Positions 11,150 to 20,054 of a stretch of 64,000 nucleotides of DNA are shown one piece after another. The stretch is from an uncultured Oscillospiraceae bacterium (GTDB lineage Bacteria > Bacillota > Clostridia > Oscillospirales > Oscillospiraceae). The stretch is taken from assembly GCA_950075865.1 (NCBI GenBank), contig CATMVA010000008.1:1-64000 (forward strand), in the 5' to 3' direction. Position numbers and translations under genes: made by a program. Numbering within the stretch: position 1 is the first letter of the stretch; the number at the start of each line of letters is the position of its first letter. The notes beneath the pieces are model-generated. The model saw only the letters and a program-made list of their open reading frames with translations, made no database searches and was not told the DNA's origin.

Positions 11150-13051
11150 ATGGAAAACAAATATCCCCAGCTTCTCTCCCCCATTCAGATCAACTCCCTG
11201 ATGCTGAAAAACCGCATCCTGGGCATGCCCACGGGCTGCTCCACCGCCCCCGCCGCCGGCGGGGCCGCCGTGGTCACCATCGGCTCGGTGGCGGTGGACT
11301 GCGAGAAAAGCTCCTGGGACTACACCGCGGAGTATTCCTTCTCCAAATATAACGCCGCCTGGCACCGGGAGCAGATCTCCACCGCCCACTACGGCGGGGC
11401 CGCCATCTCCTGCGAGCTGTTCCACGCCGGTGTCTGGTGCCGGGTCCCCAAGGGGGATTTCGCCTGGGGCCCCAGCGATTGCTACATGGAGGAATATGAC
11501 CGCCAGGTCAGGGCCCTGGACGAGGAACACATGCAGGAGATCTGCGGCGCCTATGCCCGCACCGCCCGGGACGCCAAGGACATGGGCTATGACATGTTCC
11601 TGATGCACTTCGGCCACGGCTGGCTGGCCTCCTCCTTCCTCTCCCCTTACTTCAACAAACGCACCGACGAGTACGGCGGCTCCATCGAGAACCGCGCCCG
11701 CTTCCCCCTCCGGATTCTGAAGGCTGTCCGGGACGCGGTAGGCCCCAAGTTCCCCATCGACATGCGCCTCAACGACAATGACCGGCTCCCCGGGGGCATT
11801 GAGTTCGAGGACGTGATCCGCTTCGTCCAGCTGGCCGAACCCTACATCGACGCGGTCCAGCTCTCCTGCGGCCAGGATATGATCCGTCTGGGCAACATCT
11901 TCGCCATACCCACCAACCTGACTCCCCACATGCTGAACGTGGAGTATGCCGCCGCGTTGAGAAAGCACCTCAGCAGCAAGCTCAAGGTCTACGCCGTGGG
12001 CGCCATTATGAACCCCGACGAAGCTGAGGAGATCATCGCCTCAGGCAAGGTGGACATGGTGGCTCTGGGCCGGACCCTGACAGCCGATCCCCAGTATGCC
12101 AACAAGCTGATGGAGGGCCGCCGGGAGGACATCATTCCCTGTGTCCGCTGCCAGCAGTGCTACCACATCGCCACCAACCGGAGAAACGTAGGCTGCACCG
12201 TCAATCCCGCCATCCTCCGCCCCGGCCTGGACACCAGTCTGGTCAGGACTGACTCCCCCAAGCATGTGGTGGTCATCGGCGCCGGCCCCGCCGGTCTCCA
12301 GGCCGCCATCACCGCTGACAAGGTGGGCCATAAGGTCACCCTCGTTGAGAAGGACGGCGAGGTAGGCGGCCTCATACGGCTCATCGCCCGGGAGCACTAC
12401 AAATCAGAGTTTAGGGACTATCTGGACTATATGCGCCGGCAGCTGGACAAGTCCCATGTAGACCTCCGCCTCAATACCCCAGCCACCCCCGACTACATCC
12501 GCTCCCTGAAGCCTGACCGCCTGATCATCGCCATCGGAGCCGAGCCGGTCACGCCCCCGGTGGAGGGGATCGACGGCCCCAACGTCATGGGCTTCCGCCA
12601 GGCCATTATGGAGCCGGAAACCATCGGAGACCGGGTGGCCGTCATCGGCGGCGGCGTAGTGGGCATCGAGCTGGCCCTGGGCCTCTCCCTGGAGGAGGGC
12701 AAGGAGGTCCATGTGATCGAGATGGGCGATCAGATCGCCGCCACCGCCAACATGCTCTATCAAACCGGGATCAAAGAGGCCATTTCCAGGGCCAAAACCC
12801 TCAAAATCCACCTCAAAACCACCCTAAAAAAAGTCAACTTTGACTCGGTGGTGGCAGAGCCCGCAAACGCTTCCGCCGCAACGCTTTCCGTCGACACCGT
12901 CATTGTCGCCGCCGGATTGCGTCCCAAAACCGCAGAAGCCCACTCCTTCTACGGCATTGTCCCGGATACATTGATAACAGGCGATTGTAAAGCCCTACGC
13001 ATTGTCATGGAAGCCAATTTTGAAGGCTACGCCGCCGGAAACAAGAAATAA
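11150..13051 (+). CDS. OYE-family flavin/iron-sulfur oxidoreductase, paralog 3
   Basis: 633-residue enzyme closing the operon, 13 bases after the GH1 gene with AAAGGAGGCACAAC before the ATG. The FMN barrel keeps HFGH (153-156) and NKRTDEYGGSIENR. The cluster motif CVRCQQC...CTVNP has the same shortened spacing as its paralogs. FAD and NAD(P)H folds appear as VVVIGAGPAG and VAVIGGGVVG. Its N-terminal 100 residues differ most from the others (a Cys-containing TGCSTAPAAGG loop), suggesting a distinct substrate pocket. Likely reaction: NAD(P)H-dependent reduction of an unsaturated or enoate-like aglycone; the substrate is unknown. Confidence 0.85.
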   Translation: MENKYPQLLSPIQINSLMLKNRILGMPTGCSTAPAAGGAAVVTIGSVAVDCEKSSWDYTAEYSFSKYNAAWHREQISTAHYGGAAISCELFHAGVWCRVPKGDFAWGPSDCYMEEYDRQVRALDEEHMQEICGAYARTARDAKDMGYDMFLMHFGHGWLASSFLSPYFNKRTDEYGGSIENRARFPLRILKAVRDAVGPKFPIDMRLNDNDRLPGGIEFEDVIRFVQLAEPYIDAVQLSCGQDMIRLGNIFAIPTNLTPHMLNVEYAAALRKHLSSKLKVYAVGAIMNPDEAEEIIASGKVDMVALGRTLTADPQYANKLMEGRREDIIPCVRCQQCYHIATNRRNVGCTVNPAILRPGLDTSLVRTDSPKHVVVIGAGPAGLQAAITADKVGHKVTLVEKDGEVGGLIRLIAREHYKSEFRDYLDYMRRQLDKSHVDLRLNTPATPDYIRSLKPDRLIIAIGAEPVTPPVEGIDGPNVMGFRQAIMEPETIGDRVAVIGGGVVGIELALGLSLEEGKEVHVIEMGDQIAATANMLYQTGIKEAISRAKTLKIHLKTTLKKVNFDSVVAEPANASAATLSVDTVIVAAGLRPKTAEAHSFYGIVPDTLITGDCKALRIVMEANFEGYAAGNKK

Positions 13052-13054
13052 ACC

Positions 13055-13103
13055 AAAAACAGCAGTCCGAAGCGTTAAAATTGCCAAGGACTGCTGTTTT
13101 TTC
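13055..13103. terminator. terminator at the end of the flavoenzyme operon
   Basis: AACAGCAGTCC and GGACTGCTGTT pair across a 19-base loop and are followed by a T run. A-rich sequence precedes the left arm, so it could also work for the convergent araD transcript. Confidence 0.75.
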
Positions 13104-13206
13104 AACTTTTCAGGCAGAATTTTATCTTTCCGCCAGCCGGATCCGTCCCTTTCCCGACCGCAAGTCATTTTCCCTTATGTTTTCCCCATCCGCAAGCAGT
13201 TTTCTC

Positions 13207-13908
13207 TTACGATTTCCCCTGCCCATAGTAAGCGTTGGGCCCATGCTTACGCATGAAGTGCTTGTCCTGTATCCATTGCGGCGCAGGGCTTGCCTTGGGA
13301 TCATGCAGTTCGGTAAAGGTAGCCATCTTCGCCACCTCCTCCAAAACCACCGCATGATACACCGCCTCGGCAGCGCTTTTGCCCCAGGTAAAGGGGCCGT
13401 GATTGGCGCAAACGATTGCGGGGAGGTGAATGGGGTTGATTTTTCGATTTTGGAAGGTTTCGATGATCACAAGGCCGGTGTTTTTCTCGTAATCCTCCTC
13501 GGTCTCGGCGGCTGTAAGCTCTCTGCTGCAAGGGATAGGACCGTAGAAATAGTCGGCGTGGGTGGTGCCGTAGCAGGGGATATCCCGGCGGGCCTGGGCC
13601 CAACCCACGGCGTGGGGACTGTGGGTATGGACAATGCCGCCTAGAGCCGCAAAGGCTTTGTAGAGTTCCAGATGGGTCTTGGTATCCGAAGAGGGGTTGA
13701 GTTTTCCCTCTATCTTGTTGCCTTCAAGGTCCATGACCACCATATCTTGCGGCTTTAGGTCCTCATAGGCGATTCCGGAGGGTTTGATGACGAAAAGCCC
13801 CTCTTTTCGGTCAATTCCACTGACATTTCCCCATGTAAAAGTGACCAAATTTCGTTTTGGCAGCTCCATATTTGCTTCGTAAACTTCTTTTTTCAGCTCT
13901 TCCAGCAT
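13207..13908 (-). CDS. araD: L-ribulose-5-phosphate 4-epimerase
   Basis: Zinc-dependent aldolase-fold enzyme that converts L-ribulose-5-P to D-xylulose-5-P. 233 residues, the usual length of AraD/UlaF/SgbE. Visible features are FTWGNVSG, the phosphate-binding [11 protein letters not shown], zinc-ligand histidines in [12 protein letters not shown] and in CANHGPF, and the C-terminal [10 protein letters not shown] typical of the family. The start has ACGGAGG about 11 bases upstream. With the kinase and 3-epimerase at 16-18.6 kb it completes the L-xylulose route, although another gene lies between them. The sequence alone does not decide between AraD and UlaF naming. Confidence 0.93.
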   Translation of the reverse strand: MLEELKKEVYEANMELPKRNLVTFTWGNVSGIDRKEGLFVIKPSGIAYEDLKPQDMVVMDLEGNKIEGKLNPSSDTKTHLELYKAFAALGGIVHTHSPHAVGWAQARRDIPCYGTTHADYFYGPIPCSRELTAAETEEDYEKNTGLVIIETFQNRKINPIHLPAIVCANHGPFTWGKSAAEAVYHAVVLEEVAKMATFTELHDPKASPAPQWIQDKHFMRKHGPNAYYGQGKS

Positions 13909-14235
13909 AGCTTGTTTTGCCTCCGTTTTTTGATGTTTTGAGGTCGTTTTCGGGGGTTTTGAGGGTAGTTTGAATTTGCCGACCCCGGGGCGGATATCGG
14001 ATCATCTTTCCAGTCCGGGCAGCCCACGATTTTCTTTGACCGGGTGAACCAGTCTGGGCAGCCGACGGGTTCCGTCCCTTTGGTCCTCCGCTCATGGAAA
14101 GATGAGGATGGGACATCGGATCATTTTCCGCGCCCCGGCGGACCAGGAGAGAACGCCGCATCCTTTTTCCTATCCGGGAGCCGCCCGCAGGACGGTGAAC
14201 CGGCGGGACCGGAGGGGACTATCCCCATTCATTTT
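13909..14235. other. 327-base gap upstream of araD with short direct repeats
   Basis: No gene is supported here. The 19-base CCAGTCCGGGCAGCCCACG at 14010 recurs at 14049 with two changes, and ATCGGATCAT occurs twice about 115 bases apart. A small GGGGA/TCCCC hairpin lies near 14205-14220. The ORFs listed across this gap look like shadows. Confidence 0.4.
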
Positions 14236-14940
14236 TTAATCATATTCTTCGCAGATAAATTTGAAGTCCTCAGTCTTGCGCAATGCCGCCAAAGCGTATT
14301 TCTCAATATGTTCCGTCATGATCTCTGCCGCATACCGGAAAATTTCCGACGGATGGCCCTCGGCACAGCGCACCATTGTGATCAGCATCTTATTGTCGCC
14401 CTCAATATATTCAGACGGGTAGTCGCCAGAATTATCGCAGGCATCCTCGTCACGGTATTTCTGTCTGACTGCCTCTGTCTGCGCTGCGGTGCCAATCACT
14501 GCATGATAATCCATGTTATCGCCGTCACAGTACCAGTCGATAAAAAGCCTTGCCACGACATCCGTGCACTGCTGGATCTGCCCGATCATGGCATCTGCAT
14601 TTCGGATGGCAAATCTCCGGATCTTCTCCTTCGCAGCTTCCCTGCTTTCATAGCGGATGTACAAAAGTGTTTCGCGGCCTTTCAGCACGGCCGAGATCTT
14701 CTGAAGGATCCCATCCTTGCCATAGACTGCGCGCAGCGTCCGAACAAGCTCCCCCTCCAGCACGCCGTACGACCTCATCTGACGCCGTTCCTGCCCAACA
14801 GGAATGTCATAATCAAGGATTTGATACTGTGCGTCATAGTCGAAGGAGACAGCGCTGTCCCCCCCGGTATCCTGACTCAAATCAACAACGCTGTATACGC
14901 CTTCTTTGTACACAAGCGGAAGATCATGTAATTCCAACAT
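14236..14940 (-). CDS. uncharacterised protein
   Basis: 234-residue soluble protein starting MLELHDLPLV behind AGGGAGGCTCTCAA; the tracked start 21 bases upstream is rejected. It is acidic, with no signal peptide or membrane helix; the C-terminal half is helical and ends FKFICEEYD. Segments such as ILDYDIPVGQERRQMRSYG and WYCDGDNMDYHAVIG look structured, but I recognise no family. Codon use is visibly less GC-rich than in its neighbours (for example frequent AAA, ATA and TTT-type codons), which hints at a different origin. It has its own consensus-like promoter. Confidence 0.75.
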   Translation of the reverse strand: MLELHDLPLVYKEGVYSVVDLSQDTGGDSAVSFDYDAQYQILDYDIPVGQERRQMRSYGVLEGELVRTLRAVYGKDGILQKISAVLKGRETLLYIRYESREAAKEKIRRFAIRNADAMIGQIQQCTDVVARLFIDWYCDGDNMDYHAVIGTAAQTEAVRQKYRDEDACDNSGDYPSEYIEGDNKMLITMVRCAEGHPSEIFRYAAEIMTEHIEKYALAALRKTEDFKFICEEYD

Positions 14941-14981
14941 TTGAGAGCCTCCCTCTTCCAAAGCCCGGTCTATATACCTGA

Positions 14982-15010
14982 ATTATAGGCTCAATGTCTG
15001 CTGCTTACAA
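14982..15010 (-). promoter_or_regulatory. promoter of the uncharacterised gene at 14236
   Basis: Minus-strand TTGTAA (15005-15010), 17 bases, then TATAAT (14982-14987), about 40 bases before the start codon. Confidence 0.6.
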
Positions 15011-15117
15011 TCTATATTTGCAAGTTCTTTTCTATGGATATACGATTTTGGAAAGGGCGTTTCTTTATCCGGGGAGAAGGATGCCTGCGGGGACGAGGTA
15101 ATGGGGCGGGGTCCCTC

Positions 15118-16182
15118 TTATTTGGTGATGCGGTAGAGGGCCACCTCATCGGTCTCCCGGTTGGCGGCCACCACCACATCGGAGCCTGTTTGGTCCGTGA
15201 AGTACATGATGTTGGCGCAGCCCACGTCACGGTCGATGACCGCGGTCACATAGTCCCCGGCTTCCGGATCCCAGGTGACGGCCACCGTGTCCCGGGTCCC
15301 CTTCCGCCAGCCCACCAGCCAGGTGGGCTTTCCCAAAAGCGTGCAGGCCCAGGTGGCGTGGAGCATTTCGGTGTCCTTCTCGGGAAGGGGGCATTTCCAC
15401 TGGGGCACATAGTTTCCGTCCCCGTCCAGGTGCCAGACGGTGAGGGAGGAACCGTGGAAGGGGGAGATGAGCCCCAGCTCGGGCTGTCCGTCCCCATCAA
15501 AGTCCATGAGGACCGCATCGCTGGTGGGGACGGCCAGGAGCTGGCGGATCTCCCATTCCCCGCCGGGGGCGGCGGGAGGCGTGAAGCGGAGGGTGCCCGC
15601 CTCGCAGCCCACGACGGCGCTCTCCCCTTCCCCGTCCCGAAAAATCGAAAAGCCGTGGTTTTTCAGCAGGCCGTCCTTCAGCAGAGTGAGGGGAAGCTGG
15701 TGATCTTCGTCATAGGCAGACAGGTCATCGGGCAGGACGGCCCCGTAGCAGGCCCCGGGAAAGCGCCAGTCCCCCTCGTGCTCATGACCGCTTTTCAGGC
15801 AGCACACGATGAGGTAACGGACCCCGCCCCGCTCCAGGATGCCGAAGCGGTGGACAAAGGGAGCGTCGCAGAGCTTCCGGATCTCCCAGCCGCCCTGGGC
15901 CCCGGGCTGGGCCAGGATGATGGAGGCCTCTTTGGAATCGTCAGGGGAATAGAACTTCCGGGTGGCCAGGAAGGCCCCCTCCCGGCCGGGGAGAGAGGCC
16001 ACCGTCATGGTGCCGCCGGGGGCTTGCCAGACCGTGTCCAGCAGCTCCCCTTCCTCGGAAAAGAGAAGGCAGGGATCGTCCTTCTCGGCAGCCACCAGGA
16101 AGCAGGGCCGCCCGCCGTAAGTCAATCGTCCCAGAGAGTAGCATTGATCGAGCCGGGCGATGACTTTTTTCTCTATTTGCAT
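15118..16182 (-). CDS. FG-GAP/beta-propeller-like protein of unknown function
   Basis: 354 residues without a signal peptide or membrane helix. Repeated blade-like units alternate short beta strands with aspartate-rich turns, the clearest being DFDGDGQPELGLISPFHG and LDGDGNYVP, which match the calcium-binding FG-GAP/VCBS turn. A propeller fold is therefore likely. It starts two bases after the 3-epimerase stop with AAAAGGGGGACGG upstream, so it belongs to the L-xylulose operon. It could be an accessory or lectin-like protein; no catalytic motif is evident. Confidence 0.7.
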   Translation of the reverse strand: MQIEKKVIARLDQCYSLGRLTYGGRPCFLVAAEKDDPCLLFSEEGELLDTVWQAPGGTMTVASLPGREGAFLATRKFYSPDDSKEASIILAQPGAQGGWEIRKLCDAPFVHRFGILERGGVRYLIVCCLKSGHEHEGDWRFPGACYGAVLPDDLSAYDEDHQLPLTLLKDGLLKNHGFSIFRDGEGESAVVGCEAGTLRFTPPAAPGGEWEIRQLLAVPTSDAVLMDFDGDGQPELGLISPFHGSSLTVWHLDGDGNYVPQWKCPLPEKDTEMLHATWACTLLGKPTWLVGWRKGTRDTVAVTWDPEAGDYVTAVIDRDVGCANIMYFTDQTGSDVVVAANRETDEVALYRITK

Positions 16183-16183
16183 G

Positions 16184-17044
16184 TCACCGTCCCCCTTTTG
16201 CCGCCGCGACCACGTCTATCAGGGCGGACATTTGGGTGCGGGCGAAGAGGATGTCCTCCTTCCAGTCGGCCTTGCCCACGTCCCACATCTCGGTCACGTA
16301 GCGGCGGACCCCCAGGTCCCAAGCCTTGCCGATCACGGCGGGGAAATCCACGTGGCCGGTGAGGAAGGGGATCTCCCGGAACTTGCCGGGGACGGTCTCC
16401 TTCAAGTGGAGGGCCACCAGGTGGCCGCGCCCGGTCTCCAGGTCCGCCAGAACGCTCCCCCCCGCCGCCAGGGCGGCGTTGGTCAGATTCCCCGAATCGG
16501 GGTAGACCCCCAAGTAGGGGCTGTTTATCAGGTCCACATACTTCATGGCCTTTTGGGTGGTGTTCATGAAGTCGGTCTCCATGGTCTCGAAGCCCAGGAG
16601 GATCCCCCGGGAAGCCGCCATGGCGGTGGCTTTGGCCAGGTTTTCCCGGAAGAGACGCTCGCTCCCGGCGGTGCCAGGCTCGTAGTACACGTCGTAGCCC
16701 GCCAGCTGGATCACACGGATGCCCAGGTCGTCGGCCAGGACCACCGCCTTCTCCATGATCTCCATGCTCTTTTCCCGGGCGGCCGGGTCAGAGGCACCGA
16801 AGGGATACTTCCGGTGGCCTGACAGGCACATGCTGCGGATGGGCAGGCCCACCTCGGCCATGAGGGCCGTGAGCTCCTGCCGCTCGGCCCGGCTCCAGTC
16901 CAGACGGGAGAGCTTTTCGTCGGTCTCGTCAATGCTGATCTCCACAAAATCATAGCCGCACTCCTTGGCGCAGAGCAGCTTTTCCCGCCAGCTCAGGGCT
17001 TTGGGCATGGCCTTCTCATAAAGGCCGATGGCGTATGCCTTCAT
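16184..17044 (-). CDS. L-xylulose-5-phosphate (L-ribulose-5-P) 3-epimerase
   Basis: 286-residue TIM-barrel isomerase of the UlaE/SgbU family, interconverting L-xylulose-5-P and L-ribulose-5-P. Typical features are the N-terminal IGLYEKAMP, the strand/loop GYDFVEISIDE, CLSGHRKYPFGA, the metal-site glutamate in LGFETMETDFMNT, and DSGNLTN, HLKETVPGKFREIPF and the final EMWDVGK. The tracked ORF runs into the kinase gene; the ATG at 17044 behind AAAAGGAGGAAGGATC is the true start. Between the kinase and the FG-GAP gene in one operon. Confidence 0.92.
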   Translation of the reverse strand: MKAYAIGLYEKAMPKALSWREKLLCAKECGYDFVEISIDETDEKLSRLDWSRAERQELTALMAEVGLPIRSMCLSGHRKYPFGASDPAAREKSMEIMEKAVVLADDLGIRVIQLAGYDVYYEPGTAGSERLFRENLAKATAMAASRGILLGFETMETDFMNTTQKAMKYVDLINSPYLGVYPDSGNLTNAALAAGGSVLADLETGRGHLVALHLKETVPGKFREIPFLTGHVDFPAVIGKAWDLGVRRYVTEMWDVGKADWKEDILFARTQMSALIDVVAAAKGGR

Positions 17045-17063
17045 GATCCTTCCTCCTTTTTTC

Positions 17064-18572
17064 TCAAAGCTGTTCCCAGACAGGGTCCAGAGCCTCCACG
17101 ATGGCACGGTAGGTCCTGTATTTCTTCTCATAGACCGCCCGGTATTCCCTCCGGGGCTCCACACGGCCGGACACCCGGACCATCTTCTCCATGGCCTGTT
17201 GATAGCTCTCAAAGACTCCGGCGCCCACACCGGCTGCGATGGCGGCCCCCAGAATGCCCTGCTCCCCGCACTCCACCGTCTCGATGGGAAGCTGGAGGGC
17301 GTCGGCAAACATCTGGACCCACACGGGGGAGTTGGCCGCGCCGCCGGCCAGGCGGACGGTTTTGGGGGGCTCCCGGTTGGCCAGGAGGCGTTTCACATGG
17401 GTCAGGTGGGAGAATACGATCCCCTCGTAGACCGCCCGCACCATATGGGACCGGGTGTGGTAGTCGGTCAGCCCCACAAAGCAGCCCCTGGCCAGGGCGC
17501 TCTCATTGGAGCCGTTCAGGAAGGGCAGGAAGTAGACGGTCTGCTCCTCCGGGCGGATGGCGGCCACCTCGGCGTTGAGCAGGTCGTAGACCGACCTTCC
17601 CTCCCCCTTCCTCTTCTCCCCGGTATCGGCCAGGAGCTTGTCGATAAACCACTGGAGGTTGCCCGCCGAGGTGGGGCTGCTCTCCTCGATGAGGTAGTAG
17701 CCGGGCAGACAGTACATGGAATTGAGGGCCACCGTCCGGTTGGTGATGGGGGCCCGGGTGATATACTCGTTGATGCTCCATGTGCCGGCGATCATGCACA
17801 TGCCCTCCTCGTCCCCCAGGCCGGAGGCGATACCGCAGGCATCCACGTCGAACATACCGGCCATGACGGGGGTACCCGTCTTCAGTCCGGTGAGGGCGGC
17901 CGCCTCTGGCGTCACGGCACCGCAGACCTCGTGGGAACAGACCAGGGGGGGCAGCTTGTCAAAGACCTCCTCCAGCCCAAAGAGGGCCATCAGCTCCCGG
18001 TCATAGGCCCCGGTGGTCAGGTTCACCAGGTTGCCCCCCGAGAAGTCGGTATATTCCCCGTTGGCTTTGCCGGTCAGGCGAAAGCGGATATAGTCCTTCA
18101 CCGAAAAGACCCAGGCGGTGCACGCCAAGACGGCAGGCTCGTGCTCCTTGAGCCAGGCCAGCAGGCTCACCGGCTGGCAGGCCAGGATATCCTGCATGGT
18201 CTTGGGGTAGATCTTTTCGGCCGTGCCGTCCTCCTTCCACCTCTTGACCTGCTCCCAGGCCCGTGTGTCGGTGGAGAGGATGCCGGGGTAGGCAGGCTTC
18301 CCCGCCCGGTCCACCAGGTAGAGGCCCTTGCCGTGGCCTGAGAAGGAGATCCCGGCGATGGCCGCGGGAGAGACCCCGCTTTTTTCCACCGCCTGCCGGA
18401 TCACCTTGGCGTTCTGGAGCCAAAGCTCCTCCATATCCCGCTCGGTATATCCGGCCTTGGGGGTACGATTGTGGATAGGCTCCCGGGAGACGGCCAGAAG
18501 GCGGCCCTCCCCGTCGATAACGCCGGCCTTCACGAATGTGCCTCCGTTATCGATACCCAGCAGATAGTTCAT
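17064..18572 (-). CDS. FGGY-family L-xylulokinase (LyxK-like)
   Basis: 502-residue cytoplasmic kinase that phosphorylates a pentulose, most likely L-xylulose, with ATP. The FGGY signature layout is clear: IDNGGTFVKAGV phosphate loop, GISFSGHGKGLYLVD, the LSTDTRAWEQVKRW strand, MFDVDACGIASGL, and C-terminal VRLAGGAANSPVWVQMFAD. Segments such as QPVSLLAWLKEHEP and ESSPTSAGNLQWF closely resemble E. coli LyxK as I recall it, more than AraB or XylB. The next gene is the matching 3-epimerase, 19 bases on. The substrate is inferred from this pairing. Confidence 0.88.
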   Translation of the reverse strand: MNYLLGIDNGGTFVKAGVIDGEGRLLAVSREPIHNRTPKAGYTERDMEELWLQNAKVIRQAVEKSGVSPAAIAGISFSGHGKGLYLVDRAGKPAYPGILSTDTRAWEQVKRWKEDGTAEKIYPKTMQDILACQPVSLLAWLKEHEPAVLACTAWVFSVKDYIRFRLTGKANGEYTDFSGGNLVNLTTGAYDRELMALFGLEEVFDKLPPLVCSHEVCGAVTPEAAALTGLKTGTPVMAGMFDVDACGIASGLGDEEGMCMIAGTWSINEYITRAPITNRTVALNSMYCLPGYYLIEESSPTSAGNLQWFIDKLLADTGEKRKGEGRSVYDLLNAEVAAIRPEEQTVYFLPFLNGSNESALARGCFVGLTDYHTRSHMVRAVYEGIVFSHLTHVKRLLANREPPKTVRLAGGAANSPVWVQMFADALQLPIETVECGEQGILGAAIAAGVGAGVFESYQQAMEKMVRVSGRVEPRREYRAVYEKKYRTYRAIVEALDPVWEQL

Positions 18573-18595
18573 GGTCCGCTCCCCCTTCCGCTTTC

Positions 18596-19873
18596 TTACA
18601 GGTCCACCTGGCCCAGCATGATCTTCAGGATCTGGGCATCGGTCTCCTTCATGCCCACACGGCCGATGTAGCCCAGGCTCTTGATGGTCTCCTCAATGTC
18701 CTTCTGGACAAAGCCCTCCCCGGCCTGGAAGAAGCGGCCCCGCATACTCATGTGGTGGCCCGTGATGGCGGCGTCCACCGCCGAGGCGATCTTGGCGGCG
18801 CAGGAGGATTTGGCCCCGTCGCACACCATGCCGCCCACGTTGGCCACTGTGTTGACGATGGTCATGCAGATCTGCTCGTAGCTGCCGCCACACAAGTATG
18901 TAATGGCCGCGCCGCAGCCGCAGGCCGCCGTCACCGCCCCGCAGAAGGCCGAGAGGCTGCCTATAAAATGCTTCTGATAGATGGAGACCAAGTTGCTCAC
19001 AATAAGAGCACGGTAGAGCTTCTCCTCGCTGACGCACAGCTCCCGGGCATACTCGATGACGGGCAGGGAGACCGTCATGCCCTGGTTGCCGCTGCCCGAA
19101 TTGATGACCACGGGCAGGGAGCAGCCCCCCATGCGGGCGTCCGAGCCGGCTGCCGCCTTTGCCCGCGCCCGGAAGTGGACGGCGCTGCCGTAGACCTCCA
19201 GGATTGTCTTGCCCACCTGGGCGCCGAAGTTTTCGCTGAGACCCTTCTGGGAGATAGCCGAGTTCTTCTCGATCTGGCTTTGGAGCACCGGGCGGACCTG
19301 CTTCAGGTCCACCTCGTCGGCAAAGGCCAGAATGTTCCGGATGCTCCAGCGGTCCCAGTCCTCCTCGTACCGCGCCTTCTCCACCGGCTTCTGCTCGAAG
19401 AGGACCTGGTCGTCGTACATGATCTTAGTGATAAGGGTGTGGCGGTTGACGATGGTCACCTCGGCCCGGTGCCCGGGCGTGCTGGCCGTGGCCACGATGT
19501 AGAGGTTCTCCACGTCCTCCTGGAGGGAGCAGTTCACGAAGCCCTGGGCGATCAGCTCCTTGGTCTTTTCGATGTGCTCGTCGGTGATCTCCTCCAGCAC
19601 CTCCAGCTCCCGGGCAGGGTCGCCTCCTACCACCCCCAGGACGGCGGCCACGTCAATGCCCCGCAGGCCCTTGGAGTTGGGCACGGTGACCCCCTGGACG
19701 TTTTTGACGATGTTGCCGCTGCAGCGGATATCCAGGTGAGTGGGCATCTCCCCCAGGGTCTCCCGGGCCTTGGCCGCGCAGTAGGCGATGGCGATGGGCT
19801 CGGTGCAGCCCAGAGCGGGGACAAGCTCCCGCCTGAGGGTGTCAATAAAGATCTGCTGGTCCTTTTTATCCAT
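18596..19873 (-). CDS. CyuA/YhaM-family (UPF0597) L-cysteine desulfidase-like protein
   Basis: 425-residue cytoplasmic protein of the serine-dehydratase-alpha-like family. Studied CyuA proteins use a [4Fe-4S] cluster to break L-cysteine into pyruvate, ammonia and sulfide. Family marks are ALGCTEPIAIAY with the first cluster cysteine, CSGNIVKNVQGVTVPNS, SGSGNQG and the CGAVTAACGCGAA segment with further cysteines. The ATG at 19873 has AAAGGTG at normal spacing and is preferred over the GTG at 19882. It is the first gene of the operon that continues into the L-xylulose kinase 24 bases later, an odd pairing that raises doubt about its true substrate here. Confidence 0.85.
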   Translation of the reverse strand: MDKKDQQIFIDTLRRELVPALGCTEPIAIAYCAAKARETLGEMPTHLDIRCSGNIVKNVQGVTVPNSKGLRGIDVAAVLGVVGGDPARELEVLEEITDEHIEKTKELIAQGFVNCSLQEDVENLYIVATASTPGHRAEVTIVNRHTLITKIMYDDQVLFEQKPVEKARYEEDWDRWSIRNILAFADEVDLKQVRPVLQSQIEKNSAISQKGLSENFGAQVGKTILEVYGSAVHFRARAKAAAGSDARMGGCSLPVVINSGSGNQGMTVSLPVIEYARELCVSEEKLYRALIVSNLVSIYQKHFIGSLSAFCGAVTAACGCGAAITYLCGGSYEQICMTIVNTVANVGGMVCDGAKSSCAAKIASAVDAAITGHHMSMRGRFFQAGEGFVQKDIEETIKSLGYIGRVGMKETDAQILKIMLGQVDL

Positions 19874-19943
19874 GTCGGTCACCTTTCTCTCATAATATCA
19901 TAAAACTCTCCATTCACAAGAGCAAAAGCCACCGTTATCTCAA

Positions 19944-19973
19944 ATGATACCTCAGTTCTTTGGCTCTTGTCAA
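19944..19973 (-). promoter_or_regulatory. promoter of the cyuA-like/L-xylulose operon
   Basis: Minus-strand TTGACA (19968-19973), 18 bases, TATCAT (19944-19949). Arms ACAAGAGC (19916) and GCTCTTGT (19963) form a wide dyad around the start region. Confidence 0.65.
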
Positions 19974-20004
19974 TCCAGAGTTCGCTCAGGAAGGGAATTG
20001 TGGG

Positions 20005-20041
20005 AAAAGGACCCGGGCAGGTCTTGTGCCCGGGTCCTTTT
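20005..20041 (-). terminator. terminator of the Liv-type operon
   Basis: AAAAGGACCCGGGCA and TGCCCGGGTCCTTTT form a perfect 15-bp stem with a 7-base loop, 13 bases after the solute-binding-protein gene. Confidence 0.85.
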
Positions 20042-20054
20042 CGGAGTTGATGGA

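Noticed and set aside
13811-14161. 116-residue minus ORF upstream of araD
   Set aside because: Overlaps the araD 5' end in another frame, has no ribosome site and only low-complexity basic residues.
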